Part shown: piece after piece, positions 1 through 6,832 of the stretch
Layout of the letters: each line of letters opens with the position of its first letter
Numbering within the stretch: position 1 is the stretch's first letter
DNA from: Lachnospiraceae bacterium
GTDB taxonomy: Bacteria > Bacillota > Clostridia > Lachnospirales > Lachnospiraceae
Assembly: GCA_900764225.1 (NCBI GenBank)
Contig: CAAFNG010000236.1
Coordinates: forward strand, 1-22,353
Length of the DNA stretch: 22,353 nt
Direction of reading: 5' to 3'
The notes under the pieces: generated by a model
The model's database searches: none
The model's input: the letters and a program-made list of their open reading frames with translations, nothing else
What the model was told of the DNA's origin: nothing
Program-made: the position numbers and the translations under genes

Positions 1-159
1 GGACATTCCTGGCTTTTTCAGTGCTTCCAGAAATGAAGGTCTCTTCGGTGCTGCTTCTGCCAGAGATTTCAGCTGTTCCAGGGGGAGCTGCTGTTTTTCC
101 TTTGCTATCCGTTCTCTTGTTTTTTCTGCAATTTCTTCCAGAATGTTTCTGTCACTCAT
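1..159 (-). CDS. trpC: Indole-3-glycerol phosphate synthase, N-terminal fragment (cut by window edge)
   Basis: Only the first 53 codons are inside the window; the gene runs off the left edge. The visible N-terminus begins [18 protein letters not shown] and continues to [11 protein letters not shown]. This is the usual start of TrpC: a helix with an I-A-x-x-x-R-x-R pattern, then the F-x-x-A-L-x-x-P-G-x-S segment that opens the first beta strand of the TIM barrel. TrpC closes the ring of carboxyphenylamino-deoxyribulose phosphate to give indole-3-glycerol phosphate in tryptophan synthesis. Its ATG overlaps the TGA of trpD as ATGA, and a GAGGAG ribosome site lies 11 nt upstream inside trpD, so the two are probably translationally coupled. 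The identification rests on a short fragment, but operon position supports it strongly. Confidence 0.9.
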   Translation of the reverse strand, partial: MSDRNILEEIAEKTRERIAKEKQQLPLEQLKSLAEAAPKRPSFLEALKKPGMS

Positions 160-1169
160 TCTTTATTTGTCTCCTCGATAAATTCCTGAAGCTTGGCTGC
201 TGCCGCGCCGCTGTCGATAAGGTTCTCTGCCATTCTGACACCTGCCTCGATTGTTTCGGCTTTTCCTGCGATATAAAGTGCTGCACCTGCGTTCATGCAG
301 ACGGCCTGGCGCTTCGATCCTTTTTCAGTTCCGTTTACAATGGCTTTTGTGATCTCTGCATTTTCAGCAGGAGTACCGCCCACCAGAGCTTCCTTGCTGC
401 AGCGTGTGTAACCGAACTGCTCCGGTGTGATCTCGTAAGACTGGAACCATCCGTCTTTGATTTCACATACAGAGGTCGGTGCACTCATGGAAATCTCATC
501 CAGCTTGTCCTGTCCGAAAACTACCATTCCGCGGGTAACGCCAAGCTTCATCATAACCTGTGCAAGCGGCTCTACCAGTGCCTGGTCAAAAACTCCCATC
601 AGCTCCATATTTGCTCCTGCAGGGTTGCTTAATGGTCCTAAAATATTAAATACAGTGCGGATTCCAAGCTCTTTCCGTATCGGTGCCACATATTTCATGG
701 CAATGTGATAATTCTGTGCGAACAGGAAGCAGATGTTGATCTTTTTCAGAATCTCCGCACTTTTTTCCGGCGGAATCGTGATCTTGACACCAAGGGCTTC
801 CAGTACATCTGCCGCGCCACTTTTTGAGGATGCTGCACGGTTTCCATGTTTGGCTACCGGAACACCACCGGCTGCGATCACCAGAGATGAGGTTGTGGAA
901 ATGTTAAAGGAGTTTGCTCCGTCACCGCCGGTTCCTACGATCTCCAGAACATTCATGTCGTGGAGAAGTTTGATACAGTGTGCCCGCATGCCTGCCGCGG
1001 ATGCTGTGATCTCATCAATGGTTTCTCCTTTCATGGAAAGTGCGGTAAGATAGGATGCCATCTGCACCGGTGTTGCTGCTCCGTCCATGATTTCGTTCAT
1101 AACAGTCTCTGCTTCGTTATAGGTAAGATCTTCTTTTTTTGAAAGTTTGATGATTGCTTCTTTGATCAT
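156..1169 (-). CDS. trpD: Anthranilate phosphoribosyltransferase
   Basis: This 337-residue cytoplasmic enzyme transfers the phosphoribosyl group from PRPP to anthranilate, the second step of tryptophan synthesis. The length is normal for the family. The N-terminal helical domain (about residues 1-70, [12 protein letters not shown]) is followed by the PRPP-binding glycine loop [14 protein letters not shown] (79-92), [12 protein letters not shown] (107-118), and the GQDKLDEIS segment that carries the acidic magnesium ligands. The start is supported by AGGAG upstream. It stands 57 nt after trpG, and its TGA overlaps the trpC start. It is a stand-alone TrpD rather than a TrpG-TrpD fusion. No active-site residue appears to be missing. 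Confidence 0.97.
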   Translation of the reverse strand: MIKEAIIKLSKKEDLTYNEAETVMNEIMDGAATPVQMASYLTALSMKGETIDEITASAAGMRAHCIKLLHDMNVLEIVGTGGDGANSFNISTTSSLVIAAGGVPVAKHGNRAASSKSGAADVLEALGVKITIPPEKSAEILKKINICFLFAQNYHIAMKYVAPIRKELGIRTVFNILGPLSNPAGANMELMGVFDQALVEPLAQVMMKLGVTRGMVVFGQDKLDEISMSAPTSVCEIKDGWFQSYEITPEQFGYTRCSKEALVGGTPAENAEITKAIVNGTEKGSKRQAVCMNAGAALYIAGKAETIEAGVRMAENLIDSGAAAAKLQEFIEETNKE

Positions 1170-1226
1170 TGTTGTTTTCTCCTATTCTGTAACGATTCTA
1201 TCTTTTATGGATTGCTATTCTCTGTC

Positions 1227-1805
1227 TTATCTGTCTCTGACAACCTTCATAAAGTTCTCGGTCATTGTTTTTCCATCTGGTGTCATAACAGATTCCGGAT
1301 GGAACTGTAATCCGAAGATCGGATATTCTTTATGTTCCAGTGCCATGATCTCGCCGTCCTCTGATTTTGCGGTGACAATCAGTTCTTCCGGTAAGGTGTC
1401 CCGGATTGCAGCCAGTGAATGATATCTTGCCGCCGGGAATGTTTCTGGAAGTCCTTCGAAGATCCTGCTCTCACCCACCTTGCGGATTTCTTTCTGTTTG
1501 CCGTGCATCAGTTCTTTTGCGTAGGAAACAGTGCCTCCGAAGGCTTTGCAGATGGACTGATGACCAAGGCAGATACCAAGGATCGGCAGCTTATCTTTGA
1601 AATATTTTATGGAATCAATGCAGATGCCTGCATCCTCAGGTCTTCCCGGACCAGGGGAAAGAATCAGTGCCTCCGGCTTCATCTTTTCCAGCTCTTCGAT
1701 GGTCACTTCATCATTTCTCACTACTTTAATATCCGGCTCCACGGAACCGATCAGCTGGTAAACATTGTAGGAAAAGCTATCATAATTATCGATCAGTACT
1801 ATCAT
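1227..1805 (-). CDS. trpG: Anthranilate synthase component II (glutamine amidotransferase)
   Basis: A class I glutamine amidotransferase of 192 residues that supplies ammonia to TrpE for anthranilate formation. The oxyanion strand SPGPGRPEDAG (50-60) is followed by the nucleophile elbow GICLGHQ with Cys79. The catalytic His169 and Glu171 lie in QFHPES near the C-terminus. PabA, the folate-pathway homologue, is very similar, and some organisms share one subunit for both jobs; the position between trpE and trpD argues for TrpG. The start codon overlaps the trpE stop as ATGA, which implies translational coupling and equal subunit amounts. Confidence 0.96.
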   Translation of the reverse strand: MIVLIDNYDSFSYNVYQLIGSVEPDIKVVRNDEVTIEELEKMKPEALILSPGPGRPEDAGICIDSIKYFKDKLPILGICLGHQSICKAFGGTVSYAKELMHGKQKEIRKVGESRIFEGLPETFPAARYHSLAAIRDTLPEELIVTAKSEDGEIMALEHKEYPIFGLQFHPESVMTPDGKTMTENFMKVVRDR

Positions 1806-3289
1806 TCCAGTCCCTCCTGTGCAGTTTCGATTGCCTGTACAACGGCTCTTGCCTTATTGCAGCATTCCTGGAATTCATTTTCCGGAACACTGTCTGCCAC
1901 GATTCCGGCTCCGGACCGGATGCAGATCTCGCCATTCTTTTTATAAACCAGACGGATGGCAATGCAGGTATCCAGATTTCCTGCAAAATCCAGATATCCG
2001 ATGGCTCCGCCGTAAATGCCCCGTTTGCTCTGTTCCAGTTCCTGAATGATCTGGCAGGCACGGAATTTCGGTGCTCCGGAAAGGGTTCCTGCCGGAAGGA
2101 TCGCATCTACCGCATCCACCGCGTCTTTGTCGTCCCGGATCTGCCCGGTCACTGTGGAACCGATGTGCATTACATGGGAAAAACGCTCGATGCACATATA
2201 TTTTTCCACCTTTACCGTTCCGATCTTACTGATCTTTCCGATATCATTTCTTCCCAGATCCACAAGCATGTTGTGTTCGGCCCGTTCCTTTTCATCTGCA
2301 AGAAGCCCTTTTTCCAGTGCCTCATCCTCTTCCTTCGTCTTTCCCCTTGGTCTGGTTCCTGCCAGCGGAAAGGTGCTTAATTCCTTTCCGGTAAGCTTGG
2401 CCAGGGTTTCCGGGGAAGCGCCTGCGATCTCGATATCATCGCTGGAAAAATAAAACATATACGGGGATGGATTGGTAGCTCTCAAGACACGATAGGTATC
2501 AAAAAGACTTCCCTCTGCTTTCGCCCGCATCGGATTGGAAAGCACCACCTGGAAAATATCTCCCTCCCGGATATAATATCTGGCTGTCTCTACCATCTCA
2601 CAGTATTTTTCCTTCGGAAACTGCGGCTGGATGGGAGATTTCAGCTTCAGGGACGGGAATTCTTTGTGCTCTCCGTTTCGGATCAGCTCTGCCATCTCTG
2701 CAAGCTTCACTTCGGCTTTCTGGTAAGAATTTTCCAGATCACCGGTCATCACTCCGGTGATCAGAAGTACCTTCTGTCTGTAATGGTCAAACGCGATAAC
2801 CTGGTCAAAAAGCATGAGATCCATGTCCCGGAAATCTTCTACTGTTTTATCGGTAAGCTTAAGCTTAGGCTCGCTGTATTTAATGTAATCGTAAGAAAAA
2901 TATCCTACCAGACCGCCGGTGAATGTAGGCATTTTTTCGAGTACCGGGCTCTTGTATTCTTCCAGGATCTTTCGAATTGCTTTTCCCGGATGCTTTACCT
3001 GCTGCTGCGTTTTCTCTTCGGTTCCGTCTTCATGAATCTTACGGATCTGAAGATTTCCATCCGTACAGGTGATCTCCATAGATGGTTCATATCCCAGGAA
3101 GGAATACCGTCCCCACACCTCTGTCTGGCTGGCACTTTCCAGCAGGTAACAGTGTCTGCTGGCTGTGCGAAGAGTCCGCATCACTTCTACGGGTGTATAA
3201 CGGTCGGAATACAGCTCTCTGCATACGGGAATGCGCCGGTATTCGCCTGACTCTGCGATTTTTCTGATTTCTTCTAATGTTGGATACAT
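1802..3289 (-). CDS. trpE: Anthranilate synthase component I
   Basis: The large subunit (495 residues) converts chorismate and ammonia to anthranilate; it is the committed and feedback-inhibited step of tryptophan synthesis. The N-terminal domain carries the tryptophan-binding LLES motif (49-52) and RYSFLGYEP (61-69). The chorismate-binding domain shows IREGDIFQVVLS, AGASPETL, PLAGTRPRG, DLGRNDIG, LPAGTLSGAPK and GGAIGYLDF in the expected order. The reading frame stays open a further 60 codons upstream, but that part translates the T-box and terminator RNA. The Met beginning MYPTLEEIRKIA is chosen because AGGAGG sits 8 nt before it and the family motif follows at the usual distance. First gene of the operon; overlaps trpG by ATGA. 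Confidence 0.97.
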   Translation of the reverse strand: MYPTLEEIRKIAESGEYRRIPVCRELYSDRYTPVEVMRTLRTASRHCYLLESASQTEVWGRYSFLGYEPSMEITCTDGNLQIRKIHEDGTEEKTQQQVKHPGKAIRKILEEYKSPVLEKMPTFTGGLVGYFSYDYIKYSEPKLKLTDKTVEDFRDMDLMLFDQVIAFDHYRQKVLLITGVMTGDLENSYQKAEVKLAEMAELIRNGEHKEFPSLKLKSPIQPQFPKEKYCEMVETARYYIREGDIFQVVLSNPMRAKAEGSLFDTYRVLRATNPSPYMFYFSSDDIEIAGASPETLAKLTGKELSTFPLAGTRPRGKTKEEDEALEKGLLADEKERAEHNMLVDLGRNDIGKISKIGTVKVEKYMCIERFSHVMHIGSTVTGQIRDDKDAVDAVDAILPAGTLSGAPKFRACQIIQELEQSKRGIYGGAIGYLDFAGNLDTCIAIRLVYKKNGEICIRSGAGIVADSVPENEFQECCNKARAVVQAIETAQEGLE

Positions 3290-3297
3290 ATACAGGC

Positions 3298-3303
3298 CCT
3301 CCT
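3298..3303 (-). promoter_or_regulatory. Ribosome binding site that fixes the trpE start
   Basis: A perfect AGGAGG read on the minus strand, 8 nt before the ATG at 3289. It settles the start of trpE and excludes the longer open frame through the riboswitch. It lies downstream of the leader terminator, so it is transcribed only on readthrough. Confidence 0.85.
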
Positions 3304-3334
3304 GAGTTTTTTTTGTGATTGCTTCTGCCAGGAG

Positions 3335-3386
3335 AAAATACAAAAAGCCCGTCTCCGGCAGAATCCAGTTCTGCCAGGGACGAGCT
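3335..3386 (-). terminator. T-box-controlled intrinsic terminator of the trp leader
   Basis: On the minus strand an arm starting AGCTCGTC and containing TGGCAGAA pairs with TTCTGCC and GACGGGCT, around a 5-nt CTGGA loop, and runs into TTTTTG. The stem is about 17-18 bp with a few wobble or mismatched positions. It follows the T-box core at the usual distance. In the known mechanism, uncharged tRNA binding favours the competing antiterminator and lets transcription reach trpE. Confidence 0.9.
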
Positions 3387-3649
3387 TGAAAATTCAAATT
3401 ACCCGCGGTGCCACCCTGATTCACAGTATGACCTGTGCACTTGTCGGAATACCAGCATATTCCCGGCAACTGACGTATGCCCTCACGTCACAGAATACTC
3501 GATATATAACAACATCTTTCCCTGTGCCCTCAGCGGTCCATTTAGTAAGCTGCTTCTCGATCCGGCTCTCACCCTCCCGGACTCTCTGTGCGCGCATGAA
3601 AACTTTTATCTCCGCTTCAACGGTTTATTGGTTTACTCAATTAAATTTT
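3342..3649 (-). ncRNA. T-box riboswitch, tryptophan-specific (UGG specifier)
   Basis: The leader of about 300 nt before trpE contains the T-box core GGGTGGCACCGCGGGTA (3401-3417 on the complementary strand), the signature that pairs with the free NCCA end of uncharged tRNA. The base of Stem I can be read as GCGG (3612-3615) pairing with CCGC (3534-3537). Immediately 5' of CCGC stands TGG plus an unpaired A (3537-3540), the layout of a specifier loop with a Trp codon. CTGAGGGC follows the stem, as is common in this class. The T-box core and terminator are seen directly; Stem I folding was done by eye. The element would raise trp operon transcription when charged tRNA-Trp is scarce. Confidence 0.95.
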
Positions 3650-3655
3650 TTATAT

Positions 3656-3684
3656 AAAATAGCACAGGATTTATAATATGTCAA
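3656..3684 (-). promoter_or_regulatory. Promoter of the trp operon
   Basis: On the minus strand a consensus -35 TTGACA (3679-3684) is followed after exactly 17 bp by TATTTT (3656-3661). Transcription would start near 3649, just ahead of the T-box Stem I. The match is a sigma-A housekeeping promoter, consistent with control mostly by attenuation. Confidence 0.75.
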
Positions 3685-3692
3685 TACAAAAG

Positions 3693-3721
3693 TTGAAAAA
3701 ACTGTCATTTTATTCTATAAT
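3693..3721 (+). promoter_or_regulatory. Promoter of the alarmone synthetase gene
   Basis: TTGAAA (3693-3698), a 17-bp spacer and a perfect TATAAT (3716-3721). The start point would be near 3728, giving a 5' untranslated region of roughly 95 nt. Its -35 box lies 8 bp from the -35 box of the opposing trp promoter, so two polymerases could hardly sit here at once. Confidence 0.75.
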
Positions 3722-3798
3722 TATCCTATATCATTGCTGAAAATCAACTACTGCAGATTACGTTTTATCTTTATTTTTTTCAGCATATCTCACATACG

Positions 3799-3805
3799 AA
3801 AGGAG
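3799..3805 (+). promoter_or_regulatory. Unusually distant ribosome site before relQ
   Basis: GAAAGGAG is the only good Shine-Dalgarno match before relQ. Its last G is 18 nt from the ATG at 3824, well beyond the usual 5-10 nt. No in-frame ATG, GTG or TTG occurs in between. The start at 3824 is still preferred because the family's conserved part begins soon after it and the upstream frame has no ribosome site. Confidence 0.5.
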
Positions 3806-3823
3806 TTTCCCTCAAAAAATACC

Positions 3824-4501
3824 ATGACTAAAGAAAACGCTAACACCTGGCTGGATACCCCGGATCCACAGGTTTTTATCAAAAATTCTGCAAAATTTAA
3901 CGATCTGATGATGATGTACCGCTGCACAGTCCGCGAGGTCCGTACCAAGCTGGAAGTTCTCAACGATGAATTTTCCGTAGAATATAAACGTAATCCGATT
4001 TCTTTTATCAAGACCAGAATCAAGAAACCGGAAAGCATCTATAAGAAGCTGAAGAAGCTTGGCTATGAATTCACAGCCGAGAATATTCAGAATCAGCTGA
4101 ATGATGTAGCCGGTATCCGTGTTGTCTGTGCGTTTATCGACGATATCTACACAATCGCAGACCTGATTTCCAAACAGGACGACATCACCGTCATTCAGTT
4201 AAAGGATTATATCAAAAATCCAAAGCCAAACGGCTACCGCAGCTATCACATGATCGTAGAGATCCCCGTATTCTTCTCCAAGGGAAAAACTCCTATGCGG
4301 GCCGAGATCCAGATCCGTACCAATGGCATGGATTTCTGGGCCACACTGGAGCATCAGCTGCGTTATAAACAGAATATTGAGGAAATGGATGGATATACCG
4401 AAGTCAGCGACGAGCTTCTGAACTGTGCCAGAGCTGTGATCGATATGGATAATGAGATGCAGCGGATCAAAGATAAAATCGGACAGTTCCACGATATCTG
4501 A
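3824..4501 (+). CDS. relQ: Small alarmone synthetase, RelQ/YjbM type GTP pyrophosphokinase
   Basis: A 225-residue single-domain (p)ppGpp synthetase: it transfers pyrophosphate from ATP to GTP or GDP and makes the stringent-response alarmone. The RelA/SpoT synthetase core shows RIKKPESIYKKL (65-76), DVAGIRV with the catalytic Asp94, the substrate loop KPNGYRSYH (134-142) and EIQIRT with Glu161, followed by DFWATLEHQLRYK. There is no HD hydrolase domain and no TGS or ACT domain, so it is a small synthetase and not the long Rel. The length and these motifs fit RelQ (YjbM) better than RelP (YwaC). An in-frame Met 30 codons upstream is rejected because it gives a poorly conserved Ile/Phe-rich extension. 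It stands alone, divergent from trp and convergent with the AraC-type gene. Confidence 0.9.
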   Translation: MTKENANTWLDTPDPQVFIKNSAKFNDLMMMYRCTVREVRTKLEVLNDEFSVEYKRNPISFIKTRIKKPESIYKKLKKLGYEFTAENIQNQLNDVAGIRVVCAFIDDIYTIADLISKQDDITVIQLKDYIKNPKPNGYRSYHMIVEIPVFFSKGKTPMRAEIQIRTNGMDFWATLEHQLRYKQNIEEMDGYTEVSDELLNCARAVIDMDNEMQRIKDKIGQFHDI

Positions 4502-4512
4502 CCAACGAATAA

Positions 4513-4547
4513 AGCAGGTGGGGTTCAAAGCCTCACCTGCTCTTTTT
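4513..4547 (+). terminator. Terminator of relQ, possibly bidirectional
   Basis: AGCAGGTGGGG pairs with CCTCACCTGCT around a TTCAAAG loop and is followed by CTTTTT on the plus strand. Read the other way, the stem is followed by TTTATT, a weaker tract that could also end the convergent AraC-family transcript. The stop codon of that gene lies in the hairpin loop. Confidence 0.8.
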
Positions 4548-5508
4548 CACTGTTCTTCACCCGGAAAGCTCTGGGTGTCATATGATAATGTTCTTTAAAT
4601 ACCCGATGAAAATAGCTGTTATTCTCATATCCCACTGCCGCAATGATATCGCTGATGGGAAGATCTGTTTCACACATCAGCTCTACAGCCTTATTCAGAC
4701 GTTTTCGCTGAAGAAGCTCCTTGAAGTTAAATCCTGTCGTTTTCTTGATCATCTTGCTTAATACGTGCATGGGCAGATGAAGACGGCTGCACAGCTCTGT
4801 CAGGGTTGCTGTCCGGTATTTCTGCTCAATGTAGTCCAGCGTTGTCATGGAGATCATGTTTTCGTACTGATTGGGAAGACGCATCTCCACATACTGTACG
4901 GATTCCACCAGATACATGAAGATCAGGCCCATTGTGGTCTGATTGATCCGTTCCCGGTTTTCTTCCCCGTTTACCAGGGAATAGATGATGTTTTCCAGAA
5001 GGTTCTGGATCTGAAGGACTTCTGCCACCTTGAAGTGCAGATACTCTCCTCTCTCTTCATCCTGTCTGAGCACATTTACAAGAAAATCTGCCAGCATATT
5101 ATCATTACCTGTCATGGAATAGGCCACATCAAAAAATTCCGGCAGCACCATGAAATTAATAGCAATATCATTCTGTCCTGCTTTCAGGATCTCATGCTTC
5201 GTAAACTGATTGAGAAAAAGCAGCTCGCCTTTATTGACAATGACTTTTTTTCCATCGATGATATTGGTCAGCGAACCTTCACACACGTACAGCACTTCCA
5301 CAAAATTATGCCTGTGCGCCGGAAAGTGTACAAAACGTGTATGGGTACGTACAGCGATCAGACGGCCTTCTTTCAGCATTTTTCCGCTGTCTACCGTAAA
5401 ATCCCGGCCGGAAGTATAAAGATCTTTATCAACCTCTGCCTCTCCGTCCAGAATCTTTCGTTCTTCTTCTGTAATTTTTCTCAACTGATCCAGTAGTGCC
5501 TGCTGCAT
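4525..5508 (-). CDS. AraC-family transcriptional regulator with cupin sensor domain
   Basis: A 327-residue DNA-binding regulator. Residues 60-110 form an AraC-type cupin (HFPAHRHNFVEVLYV, then DGKKVIVNKGELLFLNQFTKHE), which usually binds a sugar. Residues 222-318 form the double helix-turn-helix, with LTELCSRLHLPMHVLSKMIK as the first unit and ISDIIAAVGYENNSYFHRVFK plus TPRAFR as the second. AGGAG lies 8 nt before the ATG. The RhaS/RhaR regulators of rhamnose genes share this architecture. Because it neighbours a RhaS-type sugar-binding protein gene in the same orientation, it may control the transporter or the kinase-isomerase operon; that link is inferred from position only. Confidence 0.88.
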   Translation of the reverse strand: MQQALLDQLRKITEEERKILDGEAEVDKDLYTSGRDFTVDSGKMLKEGRLIAVRTHTRFVHFPAHRHNFVEVLYVCEGSLTNIIDGKKVIVNKGELLFLNQFTKHEILKAGQNDIAINFMVLPEFFDVAYSMTGNDNMLADFLVNVLRQDEERGEYLHFKVAEVLQIQNLLENIIYSLVNGEENRERINQTTMGLIFMYLVESVQYVEMRLPNQYENMISMTTLDYIEQKYRTATLTELCSRLHLPMHVLSKMIKKTTGFNFKELLQRKRLNKAVELMCETDLPISDIIAAVGYENNSYFHRVFKEHYHMTPRAFRVKNSEKEQVRL

Positions 5509-5554
5509 GTGCCCTGCTCCTTTATCCGTTTATACTCTCTTCGTTTTCCTTATC

Positions 5555-5583
5555 ATTTTAACACTGCCGTGCATTAAGTACAA
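5555..5583 (-). promoter_or_regulatory. Putative promoter of the AraC-family gene
   Basis: On the minus strand TTGTAC (5578-5583), a 17-bp spacer and TAAAAT (5555-5560). It lies directly after the terminator of the upstream binding-protein gene, so the regulator probably has its own start point about 40 nt before its ATG. Found by eye; spacing is ideal and each box has four or five consensus bases. Confidence 0.5.
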
Positions 5584-5587
5584 CATC

Positions 5588-5624
5588 AGAAACAGGCGGA
5601 GCCCGAAGACCCCGCCTGTTCTGA
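5588..5624 (-). terminator. Terminator of the first sugar ABC operon
   Basis: On the minus strand CAGAACAGGCGG and CCGCCTGTTTCTG form a long GC-rich stem capped by a TTCG tetraloop (GGTC-TTCG-GGCT at the top). The U-tract is short (TTT), but the stem is very stable. It separates the binding-protein gene from the AraC-type regulator; some readthrough is possible. Confidence 0.75.
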
Positions 5625-5666
5625 AAGGATTTATCATATGAATATTACAGTCAATATGAGGATTGA

Positions 5667-6734
5667 TTAGTACAGTTTAGCCATCTCTTCGATGTTGCTT
5701 GTATCGAATTTCAGAGGTGCGCCAAGAACAACTTCTGTACCACCGTCATCAGCATCTGTGATTGTGTAGTCACCAAGGTCACCAGCTGTGAACTTGTCAT
5801 CTTTAGCACCTGTGATGTCACCATTGATCAGAGCGATTGTTGTGTAAGCGCTGAGTTTTCCAAGACCCTGCATATCCCACAGATAGAAGTATGGGCAGGA
5901 ATGATCTGCATCATCACCTGTGTACTCCTGCATCTCAGACGGAAGTCCAAGACCTGTCAGTTTGCACTCGGAACCATTATCCTGAAGATATTTAGCAGCT
6001 GCTGCGATACCAACTGTTGTAGGAGCGCAGATAACTTTCAGATCTTTGTAGTTCTGAAGAAGAGCTGCTGTCTGGTCTGTAGATTTCTGTGGCTCATCAT
6101 CACCATATACAACATCTACAAGCTCAAGTTTGCTGTATTTGTCATCGCCTTCCATGATGGTCTTCATTGCGTCGATCCATGCGTTCTGGTTAGCGGACTG
6201 TGATGTAGCGGAAAGGATAGCGAACTGTCCCTCACCACCGGAGATATCAAGAACTGCATCCATAAGTGCCTGAGCAACTTCTTTTGTACCAGCCTGATTT
6301 ACGAAAATCTCACGGCTGTCTTTGTTCGGAGCGGAGTCGAAGGAAGATACTTTGATTCCTGCATCCATAGCTTCCTCAAGTTTAGCCTGAAGAGCGTTTA
6401 CATCGTTAGCGGAAATACAGATTGCATCGAAGTCCTGGGAGATCAGGTTGTCAAGAACTTTGATCTGTGCATCAGCTGTAGCTGTCTCAGGATAAACGAC
6501 CTGAACTTCACCGCCCTCAGCCTCTACTGTCTCCTGGAAAGATTTAGCTGCGATCTCGAAGAATGCGTTACCAGCTGCTTTACCAACCAGAGCAATCTTT
6601 TTGTCTTTTGCGGAATCGCCAGCTGCTGCTTCTGTCTTAGTGTCGTCGGATTTGTCGTCTGCTGCAAGAACCGGGCAAACTGTACCAAGAACCATTGCTC
6701 CACAAAGGATTGCGCTAATTACCTTTTTTTTCAT
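5667..6734 (-). CDS. Sugar ABC transporter substrate-binding protein, RhaS (rhamnose) type
   Basis: A 355-residue extracytoplasmic protein that would deliver a sugar to the permeases upstream. It has a Sec signal peptide (KKK, then a hydrophobic stretch, cleavage likely at VLA-A around residue 24), a short acidic linker, and a type I periplasmic-binding fold. Hallmarks of the rhamnose-binding RhaS group are AISAND-like CISANDVNAL, FVNQAG, FAILSATSQSANQNAWI, VYGDDEPQKS, APTTVGI and GLGLPSEM. A lipobox is absent although the host appears Gram-positive. It is the last gene of its operon, 98 nt after the permease, behind a conserved hairpin and a GGGAGG ribosome site. L-rhamnose is the likeliest ligand; another deoxyhexose or autoinducer-2 is possible. 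Confidence 0.85.
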   Translation of the reverse strand: MKKKVISAILCGAMVLGTVCPVLAADDKSDDTKTEAAAGDSAKDKKIALVGKAAGNAFFEIAAKSFQETVEAEGGEVQVVYPETATADAQIKVLDNLISQDFDAICISANDVNALQAKLEEAMDAGIKVSSFDSAPNKDSREIFVNQAGTKEVAQALMDAVLDISGGEGQFAILSATSQSANQNAWIDAMKTIMEGDDKYSKLELVDVVYGDDEPQKSTDQTAALLQNYKDLKVICAPTTVGIAAAAKYLQDNGSECKLTGLGLPSEMQEYTGDDADHSCPYFYLWDMQGLGKLSAYTTIALINGDITGAKDDKFTAGDLGDYTITDADDGGTEVVLGAPLKFDTSNIEEMAKLY

Positions 6735-6775
6735 TTTTGTTCCTCCCTATAAGAATATAATTTTTTTTATATGCT

Positions 6776-6804
6776 GCTGTCTCCGCTACACCCTTGGATA
6801 CAGC
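6776..6804 (-). ncRNA. Candidate conserved RNA hairpin before the first binding-protein gene
   Basis: On the minus strand GCTGT pairs with ACAGC, a 2x2 internal loop follows, then CC pairs with GG around the loop AAGGGTGTAGC. An A-rich stretch (TATAAAAAAAATTATA) and a GGGAGG ribosome site come next; the start codon is 41 nt away. A similar hairpin with almost the same loop precedes the second binding-protein gene. It has no U-tract and is not a terminator. It is not a family I recognise. Confidence 0.5.
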
Positions 6805-6832
6805 TAACAATCATATTGAGTTTCAAAAATAT

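Noticed and set aside
21..632. A 203-codon plus-strand open frame opposite trpC and trpD
   Set aside because: Antisense to two conserved trp genes; low-complexity translation rich in Cys, Leu and Phe.
3290..3469. In-frame 60-codon extension of trpE
   Set aside because: It translates the T-box core and terminator hairpin; AGGAGG and the conserved N-terminus support the Met at 3289.
4765..5496. A 243-codon plus-strand open frame opposite the AraC-family gene
   Set aside because: Antisense shadow of a gene with good motifs and a ribosome site; no motif of its own.
6776..6804. Resemblance of the GTAGCGG loop bases to the c-di-GMP-I riboswitch 3' half
   Set aside because: The rest of that riboswitch's conserved core and its second helix are absent, and the element is too short.
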